Part shown: positions 46,180-54,917 of the stretch, in pieces
Layout of the letters: every line of letters begins with the position of its first letter
Numbering within the stretch: position 1 is the stretch's first letter
Origin: Deefgea piscis
GTDB lineage: Bacteria; Pseudomonadota; Gammaproteobacteria; Burkholderiales; Chitinibacteraceae
Direction of reading: 5' to 3'
DNA: 64,000 nucleotides
Assembly (NCBI RefSeq): GCF_019665785.1
Contig: NZ_CP081149.1
Span: forward strand, 1,674,001 to 1,738,000
Translations under genes and position numbers: made by a program
The notes under the pieces: generated by a model
Database searches by the model: none
The model's input: the letters and a program-made list of their open reading frames with translations, nothing else
What the model was told of the DNA's origin: nothing

Positions 46180-46403
46180 ACCGCATACACAGCACACCCG
46201 CATACATACCCTTCAAGGGCTTATATTTACTCGATTTTTCTGTATGCGGTGCGTATGCGTTTTTGCCTCTGTATGCGGTTGACCGTATTTGGTGTTTTTT
46301 AGTTAGCGCATACACCGCATTTTTTCAGACACTGCAGCATACAGCAAACCCAACAAACATGCGGTTTAGAGGAGTATGTATGCGGTAATGCGGTGCATGC
46401 GGT
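46180..46403. repeat. Iteron cluster (TGTATGCGGT), candidate replication origin
   Basis: Exact TGTATGCGGT at 46241-46250, 46270-46279 and 46377-46386, and its inverse ACCGCATACA at 46180-46189. Close variants at 46198-46207, 46251-46260, 46306-46320, 46358-46367, 46387-46394 and 46395-46403. AT-rich tracts lie between. The position, directly after the primase-helicase pair, suits an origin. Confidence 0.7.
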
Positions 46404-46852
46404 GTTTTTTGCTCTAGTATACGAAGTAGAAAAAACGCAGTTCAAGGGTGAACGAAATTTGTAAGGAAATAACCAGTCTATCGATTCGCCTTTAACAAAA
46501 ACCCCGCTCGGGGGATATATTCTTGCCGATTAGATTGCACCATTGCCAAGTGTTGGAACGGTATGAGCCTGAGAGATGTAACTTTTATCGCGTGATAAAA
46601 CGTGGGGACATTGAGTAAATAAATTTTAACTATCAGTGTAACAAGAATATGCGCTACGCATTACGCACCCTAATTGGGGGAGTTACTGCGTAGCGTTTCG
46701 ATAGTTGCCCGCCATGTGATGTAGTTATGTAGACCCCAACGATGGCAATCACGAAGTAACACCAAGCGAATTAGAAAACATTTTAGGTTGCATTGATCGT
46801 AACGGATTCAAACAAGACTAATTTCTAAATTTTAGGTGTCACTAATATCTAA
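46404..46852. other. Non-coding tail of both element operons
   Basis: Contains stem-loops TTTTATC/GATAAAA (about 46585-46602) and CGCTACGCA/TGCGTAGCG (about 46651-46700). It also has a stretch translating as ..DPNDGNHEVTPSELENILG.. ending at 46821 that lacks a start codon and may be a gene remnant. Confidence 0.4.
46497..46514 (-). terminator. Possible minus-strand terminator of the defence operon
   Basis: CCCC-GCTC-GGGG (46502-46513). Read on the minus strand it is followed by TTTTTG. It is short but GC-rich, and lies 340 bases beyond the last minus-strand gene. Confidence 0.45.
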
Positions 46853-47581
46853 TCAATACCCCCATTCCTCATGCCCCAGCATCCCCTGATTTAACTCGTC
46901 ACGCACAATACGCCAGTTACTTAGGTGCAAATCCATTAGCGCCAAAAATCGCTCGTTGTGGTGTCGCTCTAGTAGGTGCAGTAGTTCATGCACCACGATG
47001 TATTCGATGCATTGGTGGGATTTTTTGATCAGTTCGAGATTGAACCAAAGGCTGGCTGTTGCTGTGTTGCAGCTACCCCATTTGGTTTTCATTTTGCGAA
47101 TACCCCATGCTTTGGGGCTGACGCCGAGAATGACCTGCCACTTCTCAAGTAGATCATTGATGATGGCTCTTAGGTGCTGGCGATACCAAGCGCTGAGCAC
47201 ACGTTCACGTTGCTCTGGTGTTTTATCGGCTTTGACTAATAGTGTTAGTCGATTTTTGCCATTCAGTTGAATACGGCCAGCGCCACTGTGATTTTCTACT
47301 CGAAGTCGAAATGGCCGACCCAAGAAGTAATGCGTTTCACCCGATACTAATTTGCGCACTGATTGACGTGGTTGCGCTTTGAACTTGGCGCGTTGGCGCT
47401 TAATCCAACCTAGTTTAACAATCACGGCCAAACGCACAGCGTCGTCAGTGACTGCCAATGGCGCAGCAACACGTACCCGTCCTTGCGGCGGGTACACACC
47501 TAGATGCAGGTTTTTAATGTCCTTGCGGTCAATCTCAACGGTGATGCCGCCAACGATAATCCGATGCGGCTTAGTATTCAT
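46853..47581 (-). CDS. YgjP-like DUF45 zinc metallopeptidase
   Basis: 242 aa. The zincin motif HELLHLLERHHNERF gives HExxH plus a downstream His, and KWGSCNTATASLWFNLEL is the conserved WGSC stretch of the YgjP/DUF45 (M48-like) family. Such genes are often attached to type I restriction operons; the role there is unknown. It starts inside the hsdR 3' end (11-base overlap), so it is part of that operon. Confidence 0.87.
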   Translation of the reverse strand: MNTKPHRIIVGGITVEIDRKDIKNLHLGVYPPQGRVRVAAPLAVTDDAVRLAVIVKLGWIKRQRAKFKAQPRQSVRKLVSGETHYFLGRPFRLRVENHSGAGRIQLNGKNRLTLLVKADKTPEQRERVLSAWYRQHLRAIINDLLEKWQVILGVSPKAWGIRKMKTKWGSCNTATASLWFNLELIKKSHQCIEYIVVHELLHLLERHHNERFLALMDLHLSNWRIVRDELNQGMLGHEEWGY

Positions 47582-50500
47582 GTTGATGCTTGGCCAATTC
47601 CAATAACATCGTCACCAAAGCCTCAATTGCATCGGAATCTTGCGGCAGGTAGTCCGGTGTTGATTCAGCCGCCACACCTTCCGCAACCAAAGCATAGGCC
47701 TCTAAGGTAGTACGCAGCGCAATACGGATTTTCTTTTGCTTGATGGTGCTATTACGAAAATCATCTTGTTTATTCTTCAAAATGACCTTGTGAATATGCA
47801 GTGCCAAGGCTTCGTTTTGATGCAAATTATCAAATAAAGCGCGTTTTGCCGATGTGTCTAAACTCGTTGGATAACTCGTTCCGCCACTTGGTTGCGCAAC
47901 TTTCTTTGCAAGCGCCACGACTTCCGCCAAGTATTCTTGATAAGCAATCGCACCGTTACGGCGTTGCTCGATCAATGCATCAAGCAAGGACGACATGGTT
48001 TCATAATACTTTGGATTGATCGGTGTTTCATCGATGATCAGTTTACGAACGTTATTTTCGATTGTTTCCGCCATGCTGTTTTCATTACTACGCAGACCTT
48101 TTGGTACAGCCGCCAGCGCATCGGTGCCGCGCTCTACAATCAATTGAATGAGCGGCATATCGTCAAAATCTGAAATCGGTGTGCTTTCTTCTGCGCGGAT
48201 ATAGCTATCGATCAAATGCCGCATGCCAGGCTCGTACAGCTTCATGTCGATAGCGTCGCCACTGTACATCTTGATTTCTTGACGTAGTTTTTCGTAAAAG
48301 TCGACTTCACCCTTAATCGAAGCAATCTCTTTGGGGCTATAGCCTGCCTCAGCCAATTCATTGGCGACATTGGCGTAGCTGCGAACTAATGACGAGGTGA
48401 GCTTATACAGCGCCAGTCGTTTAGCTTCATGCAACTTAAGTTCTTCAGCATCGCCAGGCTTATTACCGCAGAAATAATGCTGATAAGCCGTACCATCTTT
48501 TGGCGGTGCAACGGGCTCGCACAGCGCTTTGATGGCTTCGCGGGCATCTTGTAAATCGGATTTCGCCATACTCAGGCGGTCTTCAAGCAGGCCTTTCACA
48601 TCGTCTTGGTCGTAGCCATCGAGCGCGCCACTGGTGTAGTCACCGATTGAATCTTCAAGGCGTTTAAACAAGTCTTGGTAATCAACGATAAAGCCATATT
48701 GCTTATCATCGCCATCCAAACGATTGACGCGGCAAATTGCTTGGAATAAACCGTGGTCGCGCATCTTTTTGTCGATATACAAATACGTGGCCGATGGAGC
48801 GTCAAAACCCGTTAGCAGTTTATCAACCACGATCAGTAGGCGCATTTGCCCTGGCTCATCGATGAATTTTTTCTTCACTTCTTTTTCAAATAACTCAGGG
48901 TCTTTACCCGCCAGCATGGTGTTGTAGATGTCGTATTGGCGCAGTTTTTCCGTTAAGCCTTCACCGGTCGATTCGCCTTTAATATTGGCGGGTGATGGTT
49001 TGTAGCTAGTCACAATCGCGCATTGCTCACCCATACCGGCTTTAGCAAATAGCTCGTAGCATTTGCATGCCTCGAAAATACTACTCGTCACCAGCATTGC
49101 ATTGCCGCGACCACTGGCTAAACGATCCCGTACTTCCATATCCATCAGAATGTCGCTAACGATTTTCTCTAAGCGTGATTGGCTCGACAGCACTTTTTTC
49201 ATCGTGCCCCAACGCGCTTTAAGTTGCGCTTTGGCAAGATCAGTCAGGCCTTTGGTTTTTGCGGCAAACCATTGGTCAATCTTGGCGGTAGACGTAATGC
49301 TCTGATCAATATCCCGCGCTTCATAGCGCAGATCGAGCACCACACCATCTTTTACCGCTTCGTTGAATTTGTAGGTGTGAATATAGCTACCGAAAATCTC
49401 AATCGATTTTTGTTTGTCGGCTTTGAGTAGTGGGGTACCAGTAAAACCGATGAACAAGGCATTCGGTAGAATCGACTTCATCGCCTTATGTAATTCACCC
49501 GATTGCGTGCGGTGGCATTCGTCGACAAAGACGTATAAATCGCCTTTGGCAGCAAAGTCGGTCGGTAGGCTTTTTTTGACTTCTTCGATGTAGGCGGCAA
49601 TATCGCCAACTTCTTCGCCTTCTTCTTTTCCGCCAAACTTATGAATCAGCGAGCACATCAGCCACGGGCGCGTATCGTTCAATTGCGCGATTAGCTCAGC
49701 GCCACTTTTGGCACGGCTGATTTCTTCATTCACGCCTTTGAATACTTTTTCGATCTGCTCATCCAGCTCGGTACGGTCGGTGATAATCAATATGCGGGCA
49801 GGAGGTATATTTTCATGTATCCATTTGGCCAGCCATACCATAGTCAGGCTTTTACCCGAACCTTGCGTATGCCAAATAATCCCGCCTTCGCGGCGCTGGA
49901 TATGGCGTTGTGCCGCACGCACGCCAAAGTATTGGTTTTGGCGGCAGAACTTTTTCGTACCCGAATCAAACACCACAAAATCGTGAATCAACTCCAGAAA
50001 GCGCGTCTTATCGCACAGCAGCAATAAATGTTGATCGAGTCGGTTAAAGTGTTGCTGCGCGGGTGGGCAGTCTTCTTTCCATTCGAGGTAATACTTTTCT
50101 TTGGTTTGGATCGTGCCGTAACGCAGGCCTTGCGTATCGCTACCGGCCATGACTAATTGCATGGTGGAGAAAAATGGTTCGATGAACTCTTTGCGCTGGT
50201 TATCCAGATTCTGGCGGATGCCTTCAGATACTGATACCGTTGAACGTTTTAGCTCTAGCACGCCCAATGCAATGCCATTCACAAACAGCACAATATCGGG
50301 GCGTTTAGGGCTAGGACGTGATTGACCAACAGCCGGGTTGGCGACTTTGACCGTCACTTCTTCAGCAATCCCAAAATCATTATTCAGCGGATTTTTCCAA
50401 TCAATCAGCCACACCGTTACGGTGTTTTCGCCGATGTCGGGTTTCACCTTCACGCCATAGCGCAATAGCTCATACACCGCCTTATTACGGTCATATAGCG

Positions 50501-50738
50501 AAAGCTGGGCGCTATTCACTGCCTTATCAAATTCGTATAAGGCTCGCTTAATCAGCGAATCAGTAATACCCTGTTTGGCTAGCCATTGGGTGAGCGAAGC
50601 GCTATCTACATTGCGATTGCGACCGTTATCTTCATGGCGCTTTTCCCAATTACCCAGATAAGTGTATTTAAGTTGGTCGCGAAACAGCGCCACAACACGG
50701 TTTTGGGTAAGGCGTTCTCGTTGACCAACATCACTCAT
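47571..50738 (-). CDS. hsdR: Type I restriction enzyme R subunit
   Basis: 1055 aa. An N-terminal PD-(D/E)xK nuclease has RPDIVLFVNGIALGVLELKR (Asp148, Glu162, Lys164). The translocase has Walker A in WHTQGSGKSLTM (residues 290-300), VDECHRTQ as the DEAD-like motif II and LLTGFDAPSATYLY later. With HsdM and HsdS it makes the ATP-dependent complex that cuts unmodified DNA. A 200-base AT-rich gap separates it from the preceding gene, so it may have its own promoter. Confidence 0.95.
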   Translation of the reverse strand: MSDVGQRERLTQNRVVALFRDQLKYTYLGNWEKRHEDNGRNRNVDSASLTQWLAKQGITDSLIKRALYEFDKAVNSAQLSLYDRNKAVYELLRYGVKVKPDIGENTVTVWLIDWKNPLNNDFGIAEEVTVKVANPAVGQSRPSPKRPDIVLFVNGIALGVLELKRSTVSVSEGIRQNLDNQRKEFIEPFFSTMQLVMAGSDTQGLRYGTIQTKEKYYLEWKEDCPPAQQHFNRLDQHLLLLCDKTRFLELIHDFVVFDSGTKKFCRQNQYFGVRAAQRHIQRREGGIIWHTQGSGKSLTMVWLAKWIHENIPPARILIITDRTELDEQIEKVFKGVNEEISRAKSGAELIAQLNDTRPWLMCSLIHKFGGKEEGEEVGDIAAYIEEVKKSLPTDFAAKGDLYVFVDECHRTQSGELHKAMKSILPNALFIGFTGTPLLKADKQKSIEIFGSYIHTYKFNEAVKDGVVLDLRYEARDIDQSITSTAKIDQWFAAKTKGLTDLAKAQLKARWGTMKKVLSSQSRLEKIVSDILMDMEVRDRLASGRGNAMLVTSSIFEACKCYELFAKAGMGEQCAIVTSYKPSPANIKGESTGEGLTEKLRQYDIYNTMLAGKDPELFEKEVKKKFIDEPGQMRLLIVVDKLLTGFDAPSATYLYIDKKMRDHGLFQAICRVNRLDGDDKQYGFIVDYQDLFKRLEDSIGDYTSGALDGYDQDDVKGLLEDRLSMAKSDLQDAREAIKALCEPVAPPKDGTAYQHYFCGNKPGDAEELKLHEAKRLALYKLTSSLVRSYANVANELAEAGYSPKEIASIKGEVDFYEKLRQEIKMYSGDAIDMKLYEPGMRHLIDSYIRAEESTPISDFDDMPLIQLIVERGTDALAAVPKGLRSNENSMAETIENNVRKLIIDETPINPKYYETMSSLLDALIEQRRNGAIAYQEYLAEVVALAKKVAQPSGGTSYPTSLDTSAKRALFDNLHQNEALALHIHKVILKNKQDDFRNSTIKQKKIRIALRTTLEAYALVAEGVAAESTPDYLPQDSDAIEALVTMLLELAKHQHEY

Positions 50739-50938
50739 GAAAAAATCTCGAAATTAGTATTAAATTTACACCTAACGATTAAGTGTACTTCCGCATCAAA
50801 GATGATGAGAGGATTATTCTGTGACTAGAGTAATTGATAGAAAATATATTTTAGCTTCAAGGTAAAGTGATTTGTTTCTATAGGTTTTATCTGTGTCGCC
50901 AAACCAATTATCGATAGAGTTTTTTAACAAAATAAAAA

Positions 50939-51856
50939 CTATGGTTTACTTTTTTTGATGGTAGCTATTTCTTGGTTGGGTGAAATTGCATCTAAATTGC
51001 TTTCTTGGTTAGCTTGGTTGGTGCTTGCCATTAGTATAAAAATTTTTATTATTTTATATAAAATATCTAATTCTGCAGAATTTACGGCAGTTTCTACTAC
51101 CTCTTTTAGTAACTCTATTTCGTCTTTATTTAGTGATTCTTTTTGTATTCTTTTGGCCGCTATAGTTTTTGCTTCTCTGATTTCGAAAATTTTCTTTTCT
51201 ATTTGTAACTTTTCGTCTTTGAATTCTGCGGAGTTAATAAAGGCAAGTAGCATTTGAGTGTTTTTCGCATCTAGTGTATGTAATTTTTTGTTTGAAACCA
51301 TCCACAGGGCGAAATTATCTAACTCATCGGCGTGGCAGTGAGAGAAAAGAGTTTCCATTAAAGTTGAAGGTTGAACAGTCCGATTGTCACTTAATAAATC
51401 ATCAATCAATTTTCTCAAGGTTAGATTTTCATCGTATGTAAAAAGATTTCCTGTTTTTTTTCTTTCATCAAATTCTTCTTGAGTAAGCGCTATGATCTCT
51501 TTCAGGCACTCCTCTGAACGTTGAAACCCTAGTTTATATTCATCTGATTTGAAATGGTCATTTAGGTTAAATGCTACTCTGCTATAGATATAAGGTTCAT
51601 AATTGTAGTTTCTAACACTGTCTTTTTGGTACTCTTTAATTGCTATTGAATTGCCGTTTTTTCGTTTAAATTCAATTAATACGATTGCTGAAATATCAAA
51701 TTTTGCGATCAAATCACCAGAAACCTTATCGGCTTTCGTATCGTTCTGTTGATTAGCATAAGGAAATGATGCTGACCATTTTATAGGGGAGTGTTTCTCT
51801 TCCAAGTATCTTGGAATAGAAACCATCGCGCCAACTTGAACATCATTTTCATTCAT
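50939..51856 (-). CDS. Unknown protein with a D..ExK nuclease-like signature
   Basis: 305 aa, not recognised. SGDLIAKFDISAIVLIEFKRK gives Asp48, Glu62 and Lys64, with the same spacing as the HsdR nuclease motif, so a PD-(D/E)xK fold is suspected. Residues about 120-150 and 215-265 are charged, Lys/Glu-rich and probably coiled-coil or helical. The gene is much more AT-rich than hsdR or hsdM, suggesting separate acquisition. An ATG at 51856 is preceded by GGGGTGGG and is 14 bases after the NucS-like gene. Confidence 0.7.
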   Translation of the reverse strand: MNENDVQVGAMVSIPRYLEEKHSPIKWSASFPYANQQNDTKADKVSGDLIAKFDISAIVLIEFKRKNGNSIAIKEYQKDSVRNYNYEPYIYSRVAFNLNDHFKSDEYKLGFQRSEECLKEIIALTQEEFDERKKTGNLFTYDENLTLRKLIDDLLSDNRTVQPSTLMETLFSHCHADELDNFALWMVSNKKLHTLDAKNTQMLLAFINSAEFKDEKLQIEKKIFEIREAKTIAAKRIQKESLNKDEIELLKEVVETAVNSAELDILYKIIKIFILMASTNQANQESNLDAISPNQEIATIKKSKP

Positions 51857-51870
51857 GCTTATTCCCACCC

Positions 51871-52797
51871 CTAATTTGATTTTTGTAATTTAAAGCTAAT
51901 CTGATACCGATAAAAGTCCACATTCCCAACTGCCGCCAAAGCTCTGCGAATACGTTGGTCGTCTTCTAGCGCGATGATTACGCCGCGCACAGACTGATCG
52001 GCTTCGGCTAGCTCGCCCATCACAAAGCCCATATAGCGCAGCACTTGGCCGACGACGGCATCGCTGGCTCGGCCTTTTTTTAGCTCAACCACCAGCAATT
52101 GTTTTTTGTCCTTGCTGATCGCCAATATATCCATCGGGCCGGTGTCGCTTGGGTATTGTTGGCCGATAGTTTCGCCATCCTCAGTGTAAATATCGTAATC
52201 CTTGCCCAGCTCGGTTTGCGACCAGTTGGCGACGAGGAAATCTTCGAGATGTTTTTCAAGTGCAAATGCAGTCTGGTCTTCAACGGCAGGGTCGGTGGCA
52301 ATCAATGTTGGGCTAATGTGGCCTGAGAGCAGCGCTTCGAGTTCCGTGGCGTATTTACTGATCGTACTCACCGTACCAATCGAGCCGCAGGAATTGCGCA
52401 GCGCATCGCTCATTGCAGTGCGTGGGATTTCTGCAAACCAGCGCACAGCGCGGCGATGCGGCAGGATTTCACCCGCCAGATATTGATAATCAGACAGCAC
52501 CTCACCCACGCGATATGTGCCCTGCCCATCGGGGCAGAGCACGATATCACCGTTTTGAATACCTTTCGATACAGTCCACAGCGCACCGCAAGCCAAACCC
52601 GCTGCCACTTTGCTCTTACTAGGGTTCAGCGCAAGCCATTGCGGTACAAAGGCGTGATTAAACTCGCGCCAATCTTCACTTAGCTTAGTTTGCAGATCTT
52701 GGTGGATTCCAAAATTGGCCCCAATGAAGTTGCCAGCAAAACATTCTGCAGCGTACATTGAGTTGCGGCCTAGCATGACACGGTAGTAGTTTTTCAT
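51871..52797 (-). CDS. NucS/Mrr-like endonuclease with N-terminal reader-like domain
   Basis: 308 aa. The C-terminal domain carries a PD-(D/E)xK core, GPMDILAISKDKKQLLVVELKKG (Asp223, Glu238, Lys240), followed by RYMGFVMGELAE, like NucS/Mrr restriction proteins. The N-terminal 150 residues (GNFIGANFGIHQDL, QNGDIVLCPDGQGTYRVGEV, HRRAVRW) resemble the PUA/EVE-like domains fused to modification-dependent nucleases; this is inference from pattern. It sits 14 bases after the HNH gene in the operon. Confidence 0.78.
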   Translation of the reverse strand: MKNYYRVMLGRNSMYAAECFAGNFIGANFGIHQDLQTKLSEDWREFNHAFVPQWLALNPSKSKVAAGLACGALWTVSKGIQNGDIVLCPDGQGTYRVGEVLSDYQYLAGEILPHRRAVRWFAEIPRTAMSDALRNSCGSIGTVSTISKYATELEALLSGHISPTLIATDPAVEDQTAFALEKHLEDFLVANWSQTELGKDYDIYTEDGETIGQQYPSDTGPMDILAISKDKKQLLVVELKKGRASDAVVGQVLRYMGFVMGELAEADQSVRGVIIALEDDQRIRRALAAVGNVDFYRYQISFKLQKSN

Positions 52798-52811
52798 GGT
52801 TTCAGCTCATC

Positions 52812-53621
52812 TCAAGAAGGTCGCTTGCCATAAAGTTTTACTCTCTTCTCCAGCTCTTCAATTGATAAAGGTGGATTTTGTTGATGTAGCATGGCGTGAC
52901 AATTCGGGCACACCGGTCTTAAGTCATTAATCGGGTCAATAACGTATTCTTTCCCGATTGAGGAAATGGCTTTCAGATGGTGAACATGTATATATTTCTT
53001 GCCGATATCACCATAAAAAAGCTCGAAGTGAAAATTGCAGACTGCGCACTGATGACCCCAGTGTTTCAGGCAAGCCTTGCGCGCTTCAGGGTTCCGCTCA
53101 TAAGCGTTAACCATCACGCGGGTCACACTACCTTCAATTAGCTCAGCGGAAGATGGATTTTCAATTTCATCGGGTAAAGTAAAAACAACTGATCTTGGAT
53201 TAAGTTGAGCGTTAAGTACTGCTAAAACATCCGCTGAGATCGCTGTGGATAAAGAACCACCTTGGGTGCAAAAATGACGCTTAAAGTTTGACCAGCCTTT
53301 ATTGCTGCCATTTTCAGGAGTCTCAGGCAGTTGAATGCTTAGTTCTTCTTCATTTAAAGCTAAGAATGGCGTGCATTCGATAACCGGAGTCAGTTTGACG
53401 CGATATTCACGGTCTTTATGAGTCGGGGAGTCGTATGTTTCGGTAATAGCAAACAACCCGCAAAGTTCAAACGTACTATGATTCTTGAGCTTTTGGATAA
53501 TAAAAATCTGATCACCAATACTGATCTTTTTTAATTTACTTTTTGTTTTAACGCCATAACCGCCAAGATAGTCAAACGAGGAGTCATTTTCAGGGCCGTG
53601 ATAGGCAAAGTAATATGTCAT
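52812..53621 (-). CDS. HNH endonuclease (McrA-like)
   Basis: 269 aa. The C-terminal HNH domain is complete: CAVC (192-195), HVHHLKAIS (His214/215), DPINDLRPVCPNCHAMLH with the Asn and two further Cys, so a zinc-bound beta-beta-alpha-metal nuclease. The first 130 residues form a separate domain with YLGGYGVKTKSKLKKISIGDQIFIIQK that may be a base-modification reader. It lies 18 bases after hsdS. Confidence 0.85.
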   Translation of the reverse strand: MTYYFAYHGPENDSSFDYLGGYGVKTKSKLKKISIGDQIFIIQKLKNHSTFELCGLFAITETYDSPTHKDREYRVKLTPVIECTPFLALNEEELSIQLPETPENGSNKGWSNFKRHFCTQGGSLSTAISADVLAVLNAQLNPRSVVFTLPDEIENPSSAELIEGSVTRVMVNAYERNPEARKACLKHWGHQCAVCNFHFELFYGDIGKKYIHVHHLKAISSIGKEYVIDPINDLRPVCPNCHAMLHQQNPPLSIEELEKRVKLYGKRPS

Positions 53622-53639
53622 AAGTCTTGTAGCTTTAAT

Positions 53640-54917
53640 TTAAATTAAACGTGTTTTGCCCGTCAGCAATTCTTGCATCATGCCTTGCTTGAGCGTGCGG
53701 GTTTTGTCGCGGCGGGCTTCGAGGGCGGTGATTTCGGCATCCATGTCGGAGAGAATGGTCACGATAGCGATTTGTTCTGGCAATGGCGGGCAAAAAATCT
53801 CTAAATTTCTAAGCTCAGTCAAACCAATTCGCTTCCTTGTTGAACCTGTCCCTGCATTTTCTGCTCGGGATCTAAAATCTGGGTAATTGATCGCTAAGAA
53901 AATAAAGTATGTATTAAATTTTTTTGGATTCACGACTAAGCGAATTCCATCAGAACACATTAAATAACGTTCGTGATGTGGCGGAATAATGCAGGCACGA
54001 GCAACAGGATCACCCATTTTCGAGAGAATGATTTCCCCCGGATAAATGTTGCAGCTAAGTAATTCATCAGCTTTTTTACTCGTAGTAAAAACCTTAGAAT
54101 CATTATGAAACTCACCATCACCAATATTTTGAAGCTGGATTATTCGTACGCCATCATCGATATAATCGGATGATTTTAGATTTGAACCAAATGGGCCACC
54201 AGTAAAACTCCATTTCTGATTTGAATCTGCAATATCACCAAGAGCAACATTAACCCACTCCCCAACAAACCCCGGCAGGCGGGTTTGGGCGGTTAGGAGT
54301 TGTTGCATGGCGGCTTGTTTGAGGTCGCGTTTTTTGGCGATCAGCGCGTCGAGTTTGGCTAGCAGCGTATCCACATCGGACAGCGCAGCTACAATCGCGT
54401 TTTGTTCATGAATAGGTGGTAATGCAATCCAAAAATCATGAATATTTTTTAGAGTTAATCCTGGCTTACTTTGGCCAGATTGACTTGCTAGAATCTGCAA
54501 ATTACCAGATGAATTTGGTGAAAGAAAATAGCATATAAATTTACCTAAAACAGGTGATGACAAACGAACAAGTCCTACGTGCTGGCTAATATAAGCCTCG
54601 CCTAGCTCTTGTTCGACAATAGCGACATTACCGACACTATTACCTGTTATGGTAATTAGCAGGTCTAAATTTTTTAGTTGTGTTCGACTACCTTCTGAGT
54701 TTTTTGGGGGATTTACAAATTGATTATCAGTGAAATCAAGTCTCCCATCTCGCACATTCTGGCTGCGAACGAATAAAGCGCCACTATCTGAATAGTATTT
54801 CGCCCACCCACGAGAACCACTCGTGATGAGCTCTGCAAGTTGACTTAAACATGCAATTTCCCAATCCTCCGGAATCACCCCAATCTCGGTTTGCTTGCAA
54901 CCCGCTTTCAGTTCCAT
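53640..54917 (-). CDS. hsdS: Type I restriction-modification specificity subunit
   Basis: 425 aa with two target-recognition domains. Each is followed by a related conserved helix: PPIHEQNAIVAALSDVDTLL to LLTAQTRL, and PPLPEQIAIVTILSDMDAEI to LLTGKTRL. Each TRD sets one half of the bipartite recognition sequence. It overlaps hsdM by ten bases. Confidence 0.94.
   Translation of the reverse strand: MELKAGCKQTEIGVIPEDWEIACLSQLAELITSGSRGWAKYYSDSGALFVRSQNVRDGRLDFTDNQFVNPPKNSEGSRTQLKNLDLLITITGNSVGNVAIVEQELGEAYISQHVGLVRLSSPVLGKFICYFLSPNSSGNLQILASQSGQSKPGLTLKNIHDFWIALPPIHEQNAIVAALSDVDTLLAKLDALIAKKRDLKQAAMQQLLTAQTRLPGFVGEWVNVALGDIADSNQKWSFTGGPFGSNLKSSDYIDDGVRIIQLQNIGDGEFHNDSKVFTTSKKADELLSCNIYPGEIILSKMGDPVARACIIPPHHERYLMCSDGIRLVVNPKKFNTYFIFLAINYPDFRSRAENAGTGSTRKRIGLTELRNLEIFCPPLPEQIAIVTILSDMDAEITALEARRDKTRTLKQGMMQELLTGKTRLI

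Noticed and set aside
46180..46403. TGTATGCGGT repeats as a CRISPR array
   Set aside because: Repeats are short, occur in both orientations and have uneven spacing.
46739..46821. Coding remnant DPNDGNHEVTPSELENILG before the DUF45 gene
   Set aside because: It looks protein-like but lacks any start codon and is only about 30 residues, so it is only mentioned in the gap entry.
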